This document shows, piece after piece, positions 16,925 through 26,113 of a stretch of DNA of 64,000 bases (position 1 is the first letter of the stretch; each line of letters begins with the position of its first letter). A program made the position numbers and the translations under genes. The notes below the pieces were generated by a model. That model was not told the DNA's origin and did not search any database. It was given only the letters and a program-made list of their open reading frames with translations. Location: contig JACKDV010000007.1 in the NCBI GenBank assembly GCA_020633315.1, positions 1 to 64,000 of the forward strand, read 5' to 3'. The stretch comes from Myxococcales bacterium. GTDB lineage: Bacteria; Myxococcota_A; Polyangia; Nannocystales; Nannocystaceae.

Positions 16925-18421
16925 TCATCGCTTCGCTGCGGCCGGCGCTCCGCACCACGTGGCGAGCGCAACGGGGAGCCCCGGGTCGGAGAGCTCGCCC
17001 ACCCACGCGACGTGTCCATCGGGCCGGATCAGCACGGCCGAGGGAGCCGCGACCTCGCCGAGCACCGGGAGCTCCCACCGCCCTTCGGCCCGGGCGTCGA
17101 CCCGCCGGACCCGGCTCGCCCACGGGGAGAGGTCGAGCTCACCGGAGCCTCCGAGCTCGAGGAGCACGGGGCGGGCCTCGTGCAGCAGGGTGAACACGCG
17201 CGTGGGGCCATCGACGGTGTGCAGATCGAGGTCGGGCATGCGCCGCCCGAGCAGCGGGTGCCCCTCGCCGAGCTCGTAGTGGATGTCGAGACCACTGAGC
17301 ATCGCGGCGATGCGCCGACGCGGCTCGTCCATGCCCAGCAGCTCCCTCATGGTGTCGCGCAGGGCCTGGTGACGGTCGTCGGGGCGGCCGAGCGCGACCT
17401 GGGCCATGGTGTTGCTCAGCACCCGGGCGCCGACCGGGTGTCGCTCGGCGTGGTAGCTGTTCAGCAGGCTCTCGGGGGAGGTCCCGTCGACCACCTGGGC
17501 CAGCTTCCACCCCAGGTTCACGGCATCCTGCACGCCGGTGTTGAGACCCTGGCCGCCCTGCGGAGGATGGACGTGCGCCGCGTCTCCGGCTAGCAGCACC
17601 CGGCCGCGGCGATAGGACGCGGCCTGCCGCGCCATGTCGGTGAAGCGGGAGATCCAGCTCGGGTCGCGTGCCCCGAAGTCGGTCCCGTAGGCGGCGACGA
17701 GCGCCTCCCGGAGATCCTGCAGCGTGGGCTCGCGGGTGGGCTCGAGCTCGGGCTCGGTCAGGACCACGCGGTACGGCCCTCCGCCCCGCTCGCGGTCCAC
17801 GGGACCGATGCCCCCGCCCTCGCGGCGCATGCCGAGCGTGGGCGCCTCGTCCATCTCGACCTCGGCGATCATCCAGCTCGTGGAGGGATCGAGCCCGGGG
17901 AAGTCGATGCCGGCCGCCTTGCGGACCACGCTCCGTCCTCCGTCGCAGCCGACCAGGTAGCGGGCTCGCAGGCTCTCTCCGCCGCGCAGCTCGACGTGGA
18001 CCCCCGCGTCGTCTTGGACCAAGCCCACCACCTCGCGGCCTCGGAGGATCGGTACCCCGAGCTCGTCGATCCAGCCGGCCAGGATGCGCTCGATGTGGCC
18101 CTGCCACAGCGCCAGGCCGTAGTTGTGGCGGGTGGGGAAGTCGCCGATGTCGAGCGGGATCCCCACGAAGCCCTGGATCTGCATCACCGTTCCCTCCGAG
18201 AGGAAGCGCTCGGCGATGCCCCGCTGATCGAGCACCTCGATGGTGCGGGCGTGCAGGCCCCCGGCTCGCGATCCGTCGACCGCCTGCGTGCTGCGTCGCT
18301 CGACGATCACCACGTCGACTCCCGCCAGCGCCAGCTCGCCCGCCAGCATCAGCCCGGTCGGGCCTCCGCCGGCGATCACGACCGCACGCTCCCTCGTCGC
18401 GCTCCCGCTCGGCTCGATCAT
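16925..18421 (-). CDS. FAD-dependent aromatic monooxygenase (Rox/PgaE-like)
   Basis: 498 residues, a class A flavoprotein hydroxylase. The N-terminal dinucleotide motif is AVVIAGGGPTGLMLAGELAL. The second FAD/NAD(P)H motif is YLVGCDGGRSVVRKAAG (around 160). The ribityl-binding motif is VLLAGDAAHVHPPQGGQGLN (around 280-300), then LGWKLAQVV. A thioredoxin-like C-terminal domain, typical of the rifampicin monooxygenase and polyketide hydroxylase groups, completes it. Such enzymes hydroxylate aromatic natural products or detoxify antibiotics; the substrate is not predictable. I chose ATG at 18421, with a GGAG 8 bases upstream, rather than a longer frame whose first 35 residues look non-coding. 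Confidence 0.9.
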   Translation of the reverse strand: MIEPSGSATRERAVVIAGGGPTGLMLAGELALAGVDVVIVERRSTQAVDGSRAGGLHARTIEVLDQRGIAERFLSEGTVMQIQGFVGIPLDIGDFPTRHNYGLALWQGHIERILAGWIDELGVPILRGREVVGLVQDDAGVHVELRGGESLRARYLVGCDGGRSVVRKAAGIDFPGLDPSTSWMIAEVEMDEAPTLGMRREGGGIGPVDRERGGGPYRVVLTEPELEPTREPTLQDLREALVAAYGTDFGARDPSWISRFTDMARQAASYRRGRVLLAGDAAHVHPPQGGQGLNTGVQDAVNLGWKLAQVVDGTSPESLLNSYHAERHPVGARVLSNTMAQVALGRPDDRHQALRDTMRELLGMDEPRRRIAAMLSGLDIHYELGEGHPLLGRRMPDLDLHTVDGPTRVFTLLHEARPVLLELGGSGELDLSPWASRVRRVDARAEGRWELPVLGEVAAPSAVLIRPDGHVAWVGELSDPGLPVALATWCGAPAAAKR

Positions 18422-18659
18422 TGGCTGCTCCTGCTCTTCGTGGGTTGCTGGCCGCGGACGGCTCTGGTGGAAGTGAGCACCGTAGGCGGGGGCGGGGCGC
18501 TTGTGGCAATGCCCACCCCTTGGCATACTCTAGGCACGGCAGCCGGGTGGGTCGGGGCTCCGCGCGATGGTCGGAGCGGGTCTCCGACACCGAGCGGATG
18601 TCGGCAGCACGCAGGCATTGCGGTACCCCGCCGGCAGTGGGCCGCGCTACCGTGGGCAC

Positions 18660-19451
18660 GTGCGCTGCATCGTCCTGAGCGACCTCCACGTCCATCGCAA
18701 GCCCGAGGCGGGCGAGAACCGAACCCTGGAGCGGCTGGTGGCTCATCTGCGCCAGCGCTTCGCCGCGGGGACCCGCCCGCACGTGGTGATCACCGGTGAC
18801 CTGACCGACAACGGAGCCGAGGACGAGTACCACCGCGTGGTGGCGCTGCTGCGGCCGCTGGTCGAGGACGGCTTCGTGCTGACGGCGTGCCCCGGCAACC
18901 ACGACGTGGGGCTCAAGGGGAACAGCTTCATGACCTCGGCGCGGATCGACTTCCAGCGCCACGTGCTCGGCGAGCTGCTGGGCATGGCCCGGGCTCGCAG
19001 CTCCAGCGATCGCATGGCCGAGCTCTACCCGCTGGTGACCCAGGGCTCCGACGCGGTGCTGGTGGGGCTCGACACCGCCAACGACGAGGGCATGCTGGCG
19101 AGCGGACGCATCGGCCGGCGCCAGCTCGAGCTGCTGCGCGAGATCGTGAGCGAGCGGGATCGCGGCAAGGGGCTGCTGGTGTTCCTGCACCACCATCCCT
19201 TCGACCGCCGCCGCAGCATGCGGGTGGAGGACGCCGAGGCGATGCTCGACCTGCTCGACGGCCAGGCCGACGTGCTGTGCTTCGGGCACCGCCACGTGTG
19301 GGGCAAGTGGCCGGGCTACCGCAACATCGGCGTGGTGCTGGCCTCGGGCAAGTCCACCAAGCAGGAGCGCCGGCGCGGCCCGTGGTACTGGGAGGTCACG
19401 GTGGGACGCGGCGCGCCGCAGTGGGCCCGTCGGCTGCTGCCGCGCCGCTGA
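18660..19451 (+). CDS. Calcineurin-like metallophosphoesterase
   Basis: 263 residues with the binuclear metal-site motifs in order: CIVLSDLHVHRK (Asp-x-His), ITGDLTDNG (Gly-Asp), CPGNHDVG (Gly-Asn-His-Asp), LHHHPFDRR and CFGHRHVWG (Gly-His-x-His). These match cyclic-nucleotide or general phosphodiesterases of the CpdA-related class. There is no signal peptide, so it should act in the cytoplasm. The start is GTG at 18660. A TACCGT box ends 6 bases upstream, and the frame further upstream lacks protein-like character. It is divergent from the monooxygenase across 238 bases in which I see no gene. Confidence 0.9.
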   Translation: MRCIVLSDLHVHRKPEAGENRTLERLVAHLRQRFAAGTRPHVVITGDLTDNGAEDEYHRVVALLRPLVEDGFVLTACPGNHDVGLKGNSFMTSARIDFQRHVLGELLGMARARSSSDRMAELYPLVTQGSDAVLVGLDTANDEGMLASGRIGRRQLELLREIVSERDRGKGLLVFLHHHPFDRRRSMRVEDAEAMLDLLDGQADVLCFGHRHVWGKWPGYRNIGVVLASGKSTKQERRRGPWYWEVTVGRGAPQWARRLLPRR

Positions 19452-19543
19452 GGGGGCGCCGCGCGCTCGGGCCCTCGCGTCGTTCGAGTCGGCCCGCGTG
19501 CCGGCCCCCCGCTGCGCGCGGAGGACCAGCAGGGCCGGCGTGC

Positions 19544-20170
19544 TCACCCGGGCCGGGGCACCTGCAGCAGCGCGGCGCTCGGCCGCTGCTCCATCGCGGT
19601 GAGCCAGCGCCGCAGGTTGGCGCAGCGATCGACGAGCCGGCCGCCCTCGGGCAGCGGGGCGATGGTGGTGATCACCGGCGCCACGAGGATGTCGGCGAGG
19701 CTGAAGCTGCCCGCCAGCCACGGCTGGCTCGCCAGCGCGCGGTCGAGCACCCCGAGGTCGTGCTCGAGCTTGGGCAGCGCCGCCTCGATGGCCGCGCGAT
19801 CGGGCTGGCCGCCCTCGCCCTTGGGGAAGATGTACTGGAAGGCGTAGCCCACCACCGCGCTCGGATAGAGGTAGCAATTGTGGATGCTGATCCACTGCTC
19901 CATGGCGCCGATGGCCGCGGGGGCGGTGGGCACCAGCGAGGGGCCGTCGAAGGCGGCGTCGACGTAGCGGAGGATCGCCTGGGTCTCGTAGAGCACCACG
20001 TCGCCGTGACGCATGACCGGGACCTTGGCCCAGGGGTGTAGGGCGCGGTGGTCATCGCTGCCGAAGGCGATCGGGGCGAGCTCGTGCTCGACCCCCTTCT
20101 CGGCACACACGATGCGGGCGCTGCGGACGTAGCTGCTGGCTTGGGGACCCAAGAGGGTGATGTCGGCCAT
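19544..20170 (-). CDS. Glutathione S-transferase family protein
   Basis: 208 residues with a thioredoxin-like N-terminal domain (ITLLGPQASSYVRSARIVCA, AKVPVMRHGDVVLYETQAIL with the usual cis-Pro and Glu-Thr/Ser) and a helical C-terminal domain (WLAGSFSLADILVAPVITTI). The Ser/Tyr near residue 12-14 in the SSYVRS segment is a candidate catalytic residue. It is complete and probably cytoplasmic. ATG at 20170 has a GGAGA sequence 7 bases upstream. It is divergent from the tldD homologue across 316 bases. Confidence 0.92.
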   Translation of the reverse strand: MADITLLGPQASSYVRSARIVCAEKGVEHELAPIAFGSDDHRALHPWAKVPVMRHGDVVLYETQAILRYVDAAFDGPSLVPTAPAAIGAMEQWISIHNCYLYPSAVVGYAFQYIFPKGEGGQPDRAAIEAALPKLEHDLGVLDRALASQPWLAGSFSLADILVAPVITTIAPLPEGGRLVDRCANLRRWLTAMEQRPSAALLQVPRPG

Positions 20171-20486
20171 GGGGAAGTCTCCTGCGCCCCCGACGATCGA
20201 GCCCTCCCGGAATCGACATCCCTCTCCTCGAAATCGAGCTCGGGTCGCAATTGCCCGAGATCATTGGGCGAAGGAGAACCACCCGGCCCCCGCGTGAGAG
20301 CACCGCCGTGACCCAAAGGGACGGTAGCACGACGACGCGGCGGGGGCCGAGGGCCCTCGCGGGATTGGGATGCCGGCTTCGACCCGGGCTCGGCCCCGGA
20401 AGTTTCTCGCGCCAGAGGGCGCAAACTCGCGGGCGGAGGTGCCGGTGGCTTGCTACGGTGTCCATCCCCTCGCCCGAAACGTTGTC
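20171..20486. promoter_or_regulatory. Divergent intergenic region, GST gene and tldD homologue
   Basis: These 316 bases hold no convincing gene. Visible elements are an inverted repeat (CTCGGG at 20239-20244 and CCCGAG at 20254-20259, centred near CAATTG) and a GCGCC-AGAG-GGCGC hairpin near 20410. A TACGGT -10-like box lies at 20454-20459, 27 bases before the tldD start. That gene has no clear Shine-Dalgarno. Confidence 0.5.
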
Positions 20487-22043
20487 ATGTCGGACCCGTA
20501 TTCTCGTCGACGATTCATCCAGACCGGCACGGCGCTGCTGTCGGCGCCGGCCTTCCTGATCGGCTGTGGCAGTCGCCCGGCCCAGCAGGCCACGGTGGCG
20601 CCCGCCGTCGCGGCCACGCCGGACAACCCCTTCCTCGAGTGGTTCTCGATCGACGAGGCTCGGCTGCGCCGGGTGCTGGCCGAGCTCGGCTCGCGCGGGG
20701 CCGACCACGCGGAGCTGTACTTCCAGCACTCCCGCAGCAACTCCATCAGCATGGAGGACGGCCTCATCAGCAGCGCGCACGCCAACGTGGATCTCGGCGT
20801 GGGGCTGCGGGTGATCATCGGCGATCAGGTCGGCTACGCGTACACCGAGGACCTCGGCGAGGAGGCCATGCTCGAGGCGGCCCGCAGCGCGGCCGCCATC
20901 GCGAGGGGCTCGGCCGTGTCGACGCCCGCCTCGTTCACCGCGGCGTCACCGGGTCGCTTCTACGAGCTGCGGGTGCCGTGGTCCGACGTGGAGGTCGACG
21001 CCAAGCTCCCCATCATCCGGCGCGCGGCCGAGCTGGCCGAGGCCGGCGATCCGGCGGTGGACAAGGTGCGGGTGAGCTGGAACGACACCGACGAGCGGGT
21101 GCTCATCGTCGACCTGCAGGGGCAGATGATCGTCGACCGCCGCCCCATGACCCGCCTCTACGTGGTGACCAACGCGACCAAGAAGGGCGTCGTGCAGACC
21201 GGCAGCTCCAACCTCGCCGCGCGGCAGGGGGTGGGCTGGTACACCGAGGAGCGGCTGCAGACGGTGGCGCGCGAGGCCGTCGATCGCACCATGGTGCTCT
21301 TCGACGCCCGCCAGCCCCCCGCGGGCGAGCTGCCGGTGGTGCTCGCGGCGGGGGCCAGCGGCATCCTGCTGCACGAGGCCATCGGCCACGGCATGGAGGC
21401 CGACTTCAACCGCAAGAACACCAGCATCTACGCCGACATGATCGGCAAGGAGGTCGCCCCCGACTTCGTGACCATCGTGGACGACGGCACGATCCCCCAC
21501 GAGCGCGGCGCCCTCAACTACGACGACGAGGGCACCCCTACCGAGCGCACGGTGCTGGTGGACCGGGGGGTCCTGGCCAGCTACCTGCACGACCGCATCA
21601 GCGCGCGGCACTACGGCCGCAAGCAGAGCACCGGCTCGGGGCGGCGCGAGTCGTTCCGGCACGTGCCGCTGCCCCGCATGCGCTGCACCACCATGCTCGA
21701 CGGCCCCCACAGCCGCGAGGAGATCATCGCCTCGGTCGACAAGGGGATCATCGCCGAGACCTTCACCAACGGCCAGGTGCAGATCGGCGCGGGCGACTTC
21801 ACCTTCTACATCAAGAACGGCTGGCTGGTGGAGGGCGGCAAGATCACCGCGCCGATCCGTGACTGCAACATCATCGGCAACGGCCCCGAGGCGCTGCGCA
21901 AGGTGACCATGGCGGCCAACGACAGCAAGCTCGACACCGGCGGCTGGACCTGCGGCAAGGACGGCCAGGGGGTGCCCGTCTCGCAGGGGCTGCCCACGGT
22001 GCTCGTGTCGTCGATGACGGTGGGAGGCACTTCCGATGCGTGA
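20487..22043 (+). CDS. tldD: TldD-like metalloprotease with Tat signal and lipobox
   Basis: 518 residues. The metallopeptidase motif HEAIGHGMEADFNRK lies near residue 296, as in TldD, the zinc-carrying subunit of the TldD/TldE protease. E. coli TldD is cytoplasmic and matures microcin B17 and CcdA. Here the protein begins with a twin-arginine signal (SRRRFIQTGTALLSAPAFLI) that ends in a lipobox-like LIGC. It may therefore be folded and exported through Tat and lipid-anchored. The C-terminal region (ITAPIRDCNIIGNGPEALRK) is typical of the family. It overlaps the tldE homologue by 8 bases. The start is ATG at 20487, since the signal peptide begins there. Confidence 0.92.
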   Translation: MSDPYSRRRFIQTGTALLSAPAFLIGCGSRPAQQATVAPAVAATPDNPFLEWFSIDEARLRRVLAELGSRGADHAELYFQHSRSNSISMEDGLISSAHANVDLGVGLRVIIGDQVGYAYTEDLGEEAMLEAARSAAAIARGSAVSTPASFTAASPGRFYELRVPWSDVEVDAKLPIIRRAAELAEAGDPAVDKVRVSWNDTDERVLIVDLQGQMIVDRRPMTRLYVVTNATKKGVVQTGSSNLAARQGVGWYTEERLQTVAREAVDRTMVLFDARQPPAGELPVVLAAGASGILLHEAIGHGMEADFNRKNTSIYADMIGKEVAPDFVTIVDDGTIPHERGALNYDDEGTPTERTVLVDRGVLASYLHDRISARHYGRKQSTGSGRRESFRHVPLPRMRCTTMLDGPHSREEIIASVDKGIIAETFTNGQVQIGAGDFTFYIKNGWLVEGGKITAPIRDCNIIGNGPEALRKVTMAANDSKLDTGGWTCGKDGQGVPVSQGLPTVLVSSMTVGGTSDA

Positions 22044-23367
22044 CTCCGAGGATCTCCAGGTGCTCCAGGACCGAGCCGTGGCCGCGGTGGCGCTGGCCAA
22101 GGCCGAGGGGGCCGACGATGCGTGGGCCGCTGCGAGCAGCTCTCGCAGCACCCAGTGCCAGCTCCGCGACGGCGTGCTCGAGCGCATGCAGCACAGCCAC
22201 TCGCGACGGCTGTCGGTCGACCTCTACGTGGATGGTCGCTACTTCAGCCACAGCACCAGCGACCTGCGCGACGGTCCGCTGCGCGACTTCATGGCCGAGG
22301 CGGTGGCGCTCACCCGCGCGCTGCAGCCCGACCCCCACCGGGCCCTGCCCGATCCGGCGCTGTTCGAGGGGCGGTCCGGCGTGGATCTCGACGCCGTCGA
22401 TCCCAGCCTGGCGAAGCTCGACAACGACGCGCGCCAGGCCCTGGGGCTGCGCATCGACGCGCGCATGTCGGGCAAGCCCGGCGTGATCTCGGCCTCGAGC
22501 ACGGTGGTCGACGGCAGCCACGCCTCGGCGCACGCCAGCTCCAACGGCTTTCGCGGGGGGCATGCCTCGACCTTCGTGGGCACCTACGCCAGCGTGACCC
22601 TGCAGGACGAGGGCGATCGGCGGCCCGAGGGCGGCATGGGGGCCTCGGCCCGGCACCTGGTCGACCTGCCCGACGCCGACTGGATCGGCGACGAGGCGCT
22701 CGCCCAGGCGCGCGCGCGCTTGGGCAGCCGCAAGGGACCCACCACCACCACCACCATGGTGGTCGATCGCATGATCGCCGGGCGGGCGATCGGGGCGCTC
22801 CTCGGGCCCGCGCGCGGCTGGGCGGTGCAGCAGGGGCAGTCGTTCTGGGCCGATCGGCTCGACGAGCGCGTGGTCTCGCCGGTGCTCCGGCTCACCGACG
22901 AGCCGCTGCTCCCCCGCGCCCTGGGCTCGCGCCACTTCGACGGCGAGGGCATCGCGGCCCGCCCGATGACGATCATCGAGGGCGGGGCGCTGCGCACCAT
23001 GTACATCGACACCTACTACGGGCGGAAGCTGGGGGTGGCCCCCACCACCGGTGGCTCGTCCAACCTGGTGGTCCAGCCCGGCGAGGGCGACCTGGCCAGC
23101 ATCGTCGCCGACGTGGGCAAGGGCATCTACGTCACCTCGTGGCTGGGCGGGAACTCGGACTCCACCAGCGGCGAGTTCTCGATGGGCCTGCGCGGCCACC
23201 TGATCGAGAACGGCCGCATCGGCGCACCCGTGGGCGAGATGAACGTGACCGGCAACCTGCTCGACCTGTTCTCGCGCCTGACCCGGGTGGGCGGCGATCC
23301 CTGGACCTACGGCAGCTTCCACGCGCCCACGCTGGTGTTCGAGGGCGTGTCGTTCAGCGGGACCTAG
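22036..23367 (+). CDS. tldE: TldE/PmbA-like subunit
   Basis: 443 residues. This is the non-catalytic partner of TldD, lacking HExxxH, with the family's C-terminal blocks (MTIIEGGALRTMYIDTYYGR, APTTGGSSNLVV, TSWLGGNSDSTSGEFSMGLR, MNVTGNLLDLF). In the E. coli complex TldE shapes the substrate tunnel. No signal peptide is visible (it starts MRDSEDLQVLQDRAV), although its partner has one. The 8-base overlap with tldD implies coupled translation and joint assembly. If both act outside the cytoplasm, TldE would need to be carried through Tat with TldD. Confidence 0.92.
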   Translation: MRDSEDLQVLQDRAVAAVALAKAEGADDAWAAASSSRSTQCQLRDGVLERMQHSHSRRLSVDLYVDGRYFSHSTSDLRDGPLRDFMAEAVALTRALQPDPHRALPDPALFEGRSGVDLDAVDPSLAKLDNDARQALGLRIDARMSGKPGVISASSTVVDGSHASAHASSNGFRGGHASTFVGTYASVTLQDEGDRRPEGGMGASARHLVDLPDADWIGDEALAQARARLGSRKGPTTTTTMVVDRMIAGRAIGALLGPARGWAVQQGQSFWADRLDERVVSPVLRLTDEPLLPRALGSRHFDGEGIAARPMTIIEGGALRTMYIDTYYGRKLGVAPTTGGSSNLVVQPGEGDLASIVADVGKGIYVTSWLGGNSDSTSGEFSMGLRGHLIENGRIGAPVGEMNVTGNLLDLFSRLTRVGGDPWTYGSFHAPTLVFEGVSFSGT

Positions 23368-23466
23368 CCGCGCGGGCCAGGGCTCCTCGCGGCGCGACGC
23401 CTCGGCCCGGGCGCGCAGCAGGTCGTTGGTGGTGAGCACCTCCGGCCAGCCGAGCGCGACCACGCG

Positions 23467-23856
23467 TCAGCGAGCGTTGGGCGAGTCCACGCGGCGGGTG
23501 CAGGACTCGTTGATCGTGCCGTCGGGGTTGAGGGTGACGCACCCGCCGTCCTGGCAGCGGACCTCGTCGACGTGCCATCCGCAGCCGTCCTCGCACTCGT
23601 CGGCGCTCGGGTTGGCCTCGAGCCAGGTCGCGCTCACGGCCCCCAGCGCGCAGGTCTGCACGCAGTCCTGGTCGGTCGCGCAGGTCCAGCGCGACTCGTC
23701 GGGAGGCTGCGGGGTCTTCGGCGTGGGGGGGGTCTCGGGGGACTTCGGCGGATCCTCCCCGGCCTTCGTGGCGGGCGGTCCGGGCTCGCCCCGACTGGGC
23801 GTGCAGGCGAGCGAGAGCAGCAGCGGGCCGAGCCACCAGCATCCGAGTCGAGTCAT
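23467..23856 (-). CDS. Small Cys-rich lipoprotein
   Basis: 129 residues: signal peptide with lipobox (LLLSLAC), a Pro/Lys/Glu-rich spacer to about residue 52, then a compact domain with eight cysteines (CATDQDCVQTC, CEDGCGW, CQDGGC, SCTR) likely to form disulfides. The CATDQDC pattern recurs in myxobacterial surface proteins. No function is assigned. ATG at 23856 follows a TAGAAT box ending 6 bases upstream, predicting a leaderless mRNA. The preceding tldE gene converges on it with a 99-base gap. Confidence 0.8.
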   Translation of the reverse strand: MTRLGCWWLGPLLLSLACTPSRGEPGPPATKAGEDPPKSPETPPTPKTPQPPDESRWTCATDQDCVQTCALGAVSATWLEANPSADECEDGCGWHVDEVRCQDGGCVTLNPDGTINESCTRRVDSPNAR

Positions 23857-24001
23857 GGCGACATTCTACGATGGTCCACCACGACCCCGCCAAGCGGCAC
23901 GTCGACCGACCCGCCTCCCGATCCGCGGCGAGCCGGGTCGCGTTCCCGTCGAGCGACGCGCGGAGACGACCCGAGGGAGCCTCCGTCGCGCTCGCCGGTC
24001 C

Positions 24002-25444
24002 TCAGCGGGAGAAGAACTGGCCGTGGAAGCCGATGGGGATCGCGTCGTCCACCGCGGCCGTCGCCCGCGGCTCGAGGGTGCGGGCGTCGAGCACCACCAG
24101 CTCCGCGCGGTCGTTGACGAGATCGCTGGCCACCGTCAGCAGCACCCCGTCGTCCTCGGCGTCGTCGCGCTCGTCGCTGCGATCGCGAGGGACGAACAAG
24201 GGCTCGCCGAGGTTCCAGCCGGGTCGCTGGTAGCGGGTGACCTCGCCGTGGTGGGTGTCGACCTTGAGCACCTCGCCGAGCCAGCGCTCGCCGCCCTCGT
24301 CCTGGGCCCCCCAGCAGTAGCGGTAGGGGCGGCCGCTGCGACGGCGGTAGTCGATGGTGGGGAACTCGAAGGGCGAGTCGACCAGCCGCTCGCGGGTGCA
24401 GCTGGTGCCGTCGGCGGCGATGCGGACGCGCTCGAGCTGGGCGGCGGGGGAGAAGTGCGCGAGCAAGGCGTCGATGCGCAGGGCCTCCACCACGCCGGGG
24501 TCGGGGTAGGCGAGCAGGTCGAGCACCAGCTCGCCGTCGGGGCGCGCGAAGGCGTTGGCCACGTGGAAGACGAAGAAGGGATCGCCGGGGACCTCTACCT
24601 CGCGCCAGCTCCCGTTGCGGCGGTCGATCACCGCGATCGCGGTGGGGCGCTCGGCGTCCCAGTGGAAGTGGTCGACGATGCCCCGCTGGGACCACAGCAT
24701 CGACGGCGGGCGCACCCGCCAGGGGTGGAGGATCAGCAGGGCGTGGTCCTGGGTGAGGCCGAAGTCGTGGACATAGGGCAGCTCGGTGAATTCCCGGCGG
24801 GCCACGACCTCGCGACGCCGACCGTCGGGGCCCACGCGATAGAGGATGAGCGAGGAGCGAGCGCCCATCTCGGTGGCCACGCTCACGAGCGAGCGGTCGC
24901 GGCGATCGAGGTGAGGATGAGCGATCATGCCCACCCCGGGGCCGAGCTCGTCCTCGTAGCGCTTGGGCCCCAGGGTCTGCAGGGTGCGGGGATCGAAGCG
25001 GAGCTGGTGCGGGGTCTCGGTCATCGCCACGTAGTCGTCGCCTACGCGGCACACGTTGACGTTGGCGTTGTCGGTGGAGGGCGGCAGCGGCTGCACGATC
25101 CGGCGCAGCCACGAGCGCTGCGGACCGTCGGCCCAGCTCGCGTGCCAGCCCCGTCCGGCCTCGATGCGGGCCCACTGCTGACCGCGGAGCATGCGGTTGC
25201 GGTAGCGGACCGTGCCGTCCGCCACCGTGAAGGCGTAGAGCATGCCCAGGCCGTCGAAGAGGTGACGGGCCCGCCACGGTCCCTTCTCGAACAGCGCAGG
25301 GCAGGTGCGGACGAGGTCGCCGTGCAGCCACGAGGGGAGCTCGCCCTCCACCGACAGCGGGGTGTCGTCCTGCTCGCGGCGTGGGGGATGGAAGGGGACG
25401 CGAGCATGCAGGGAGGGGGCAGGGGAGGAGCCGAGCGGGGCCAT
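24002..25444 (-). CDS. Carotenoid cleavage oxygenase family protein
   Basis: 480 residues. This is the RPE65/carotenoid oxygenase family of seven-bladed propellers that cleave a double bond in carotenoids or stilbenes with a non-haem iron held by four histidines. Candidate ligands lie in MIAHPHLD, PYVHDFGLT, FFVFHVANAF and the C-terminal GFHGQFF. The family block DNANVNVCRVGD and the bulky LFDGLGMLYAF near the N-terminus support the call. ATG at 25444 is abutted by a 17-bp perfect palindrome containing the promoter. The TetR gene lies immediately upstream on the same strand. The likely products are apocarotenoids. Confidence 0.92.
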   Translation of the reverse strand: MAPLGSSPAPSLHARVPFHPPRREQDDTPLSVEGELPSWLHGDLVRTCPALFEKGPWRARHLFDGLGMLYAFTVADGTVRYRNRMLRGQQWARIEAGRGWHASWADGPQRSWLRRIVQPLPPSTDNANVNVCRVGDDYVAMTETPHQLRFDPRTLQTLGPKRYEDELGPGVGMIAHPHLDRRDRSLVSVATEMGARSSLILYRVGPDGRRREVVARREFTELPYVHDFGLTQDHALLILHPWRVRPPSMLWSQRGIVDHFHWDAERPTAIAVIDRRNGSWREVEVPGDPFFVFHVANAFARPDGELVLDLLAYPDPGVVEALRIDALLAHFSPAAQLERVRIAADGTSCTRERLVDSPFEFPTIDYRRRSGRPYRYCWGAQDEGGERWLGEVLKVDTHHGEVTRYQRPGWNLGEPLFVPRDRSDERDDAEDDGVLLTVASDLVNDRAELVVLDARTLEPRATAAVDDAIPIGFHGQFFSR

Positions 25445-25480
25445 CGACAGGAACTATAACTTAGTTATAGTTCCTGTCGA
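25444..25480 (-). promoter_or_regulatory. Promoter inside a perfect 17-bp palindrome (TetR operator)
   Basis: The arms 25444-25460 and 25464-25480 are perfect inverted repeats with a 3-base spacer. Read on the minus strand, TCGACA (25480-25475) and TATAGT (25458-25453), 16 bases apart, form a promoter for the carotenoid oxygenase. TATAGT ends 8 bases before the ATG. A dimer bound to the palindrome would cover both boxes. The core ATAAC-N3-GTTAT recurs at the TetR promoter. Confidence 0.85.
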
Positions 25481-25516
25481 GGCGGGACGCCCCGGCCCGC
25501 GCGTGAGCGCGGTCTC

Positions 25517-26113
25517 TCAGGCGCCGCGGGCTCGGCGGATCGCCGGGGCGCCCATCAAGCCGGCGGCGCACAGATCCATCAGCTCCTCGTGGGCCACGTC
25601 GCCCCCGGGGAAGCCGGCCAGCTCGAGCGAGCAGAAGCCGTGGGAGGCCGACCAGATCGCGGTCGCCATGGGCTCGACCTCTCGCGCCGGACGATCGAGG
25701 GCGGCCAGCACCCGGGTGACCGCGGTCAGCAGCGCCTGCCAGGCGATCTCGCCCCCCGGCGGTCTGCGCTCGGGCTCGGCTCCGACGGCCCCTGACCACA
25801 GCAGACGGTAGTAGTCGGGGTTGTCGAGGGCGAAGCGACGGTAGGCGAGGCCGAGCGCCCGCAGGTGCGCCCAGGGATCGGTCTCGTGCACCCGCCCCAG
25901 CGCCTCGCCGAAGCGCCGGAAGCCCTCCTCTACCAGCGCGTCGAGCAGGCCCTCCTTGGAGGTGAACAGCGTGTAGAGCACCTGGGTGGACGCCCCCACC
26001 TCCTGGGCCACGCGTCGCATGGTGAGGGCCGCGGCCCCCTCGAGGGCGAGCACCGAGGCCGCGCGGTCGAGGACCTCCATCCTCCGGTGCTCACGGGCGG
26101 CGGCTCGACTCAT
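25517..26113 (-). CDS. TetR-family repressor (WHG-type C-terminal domain)
   Basis: 198 residues. The TetR N-terminal HTH is visible at about 12-58 (VLDRAASVLALEGAAALTMR, RVAQEVGASTQVLYTLFTSK). The C-terminal ligand domain has the WSASHGFCSLEL pattern typical of the WHG group. It lies between the carotenoid oxygenase (downstream, same strand) and the divergent RND pump genes. An ATAAC-N3-GTCAT sequence overlaps its own start and -10 region, matching the core of the oxygenase palindrome, so autoregulation and control of the oxygenase are likely. Its promoter is TTGCGA-17-TATGAC, with 6 bases to the ATG at 26113. Confidence 0.93.
   Translation of the reverse strand: MSRAAAREHRRMEVLDRAASVLALEGAAALTMRRVAQEVGASTQVLYTLFTSKEGLLDALVEEGFRRFGEALGRVHETDPWAHLRALGLAYRRFALDNPDYYRLLWSGAVGAEPERRPPGGEIAWQALLTAVTRVLAALDRPAREVEPMATAIWSASHGFCSLELAGFPGGDVAHEELMDLCAAGLMGAPAIRRARGA

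Noticed and set aside
17139..19895. A 918-codon minus-strand frame
   Set aside because: It overlaps the monooxygenase, metallophosphoesterase and GST genes in other frames and has no conserved domain.
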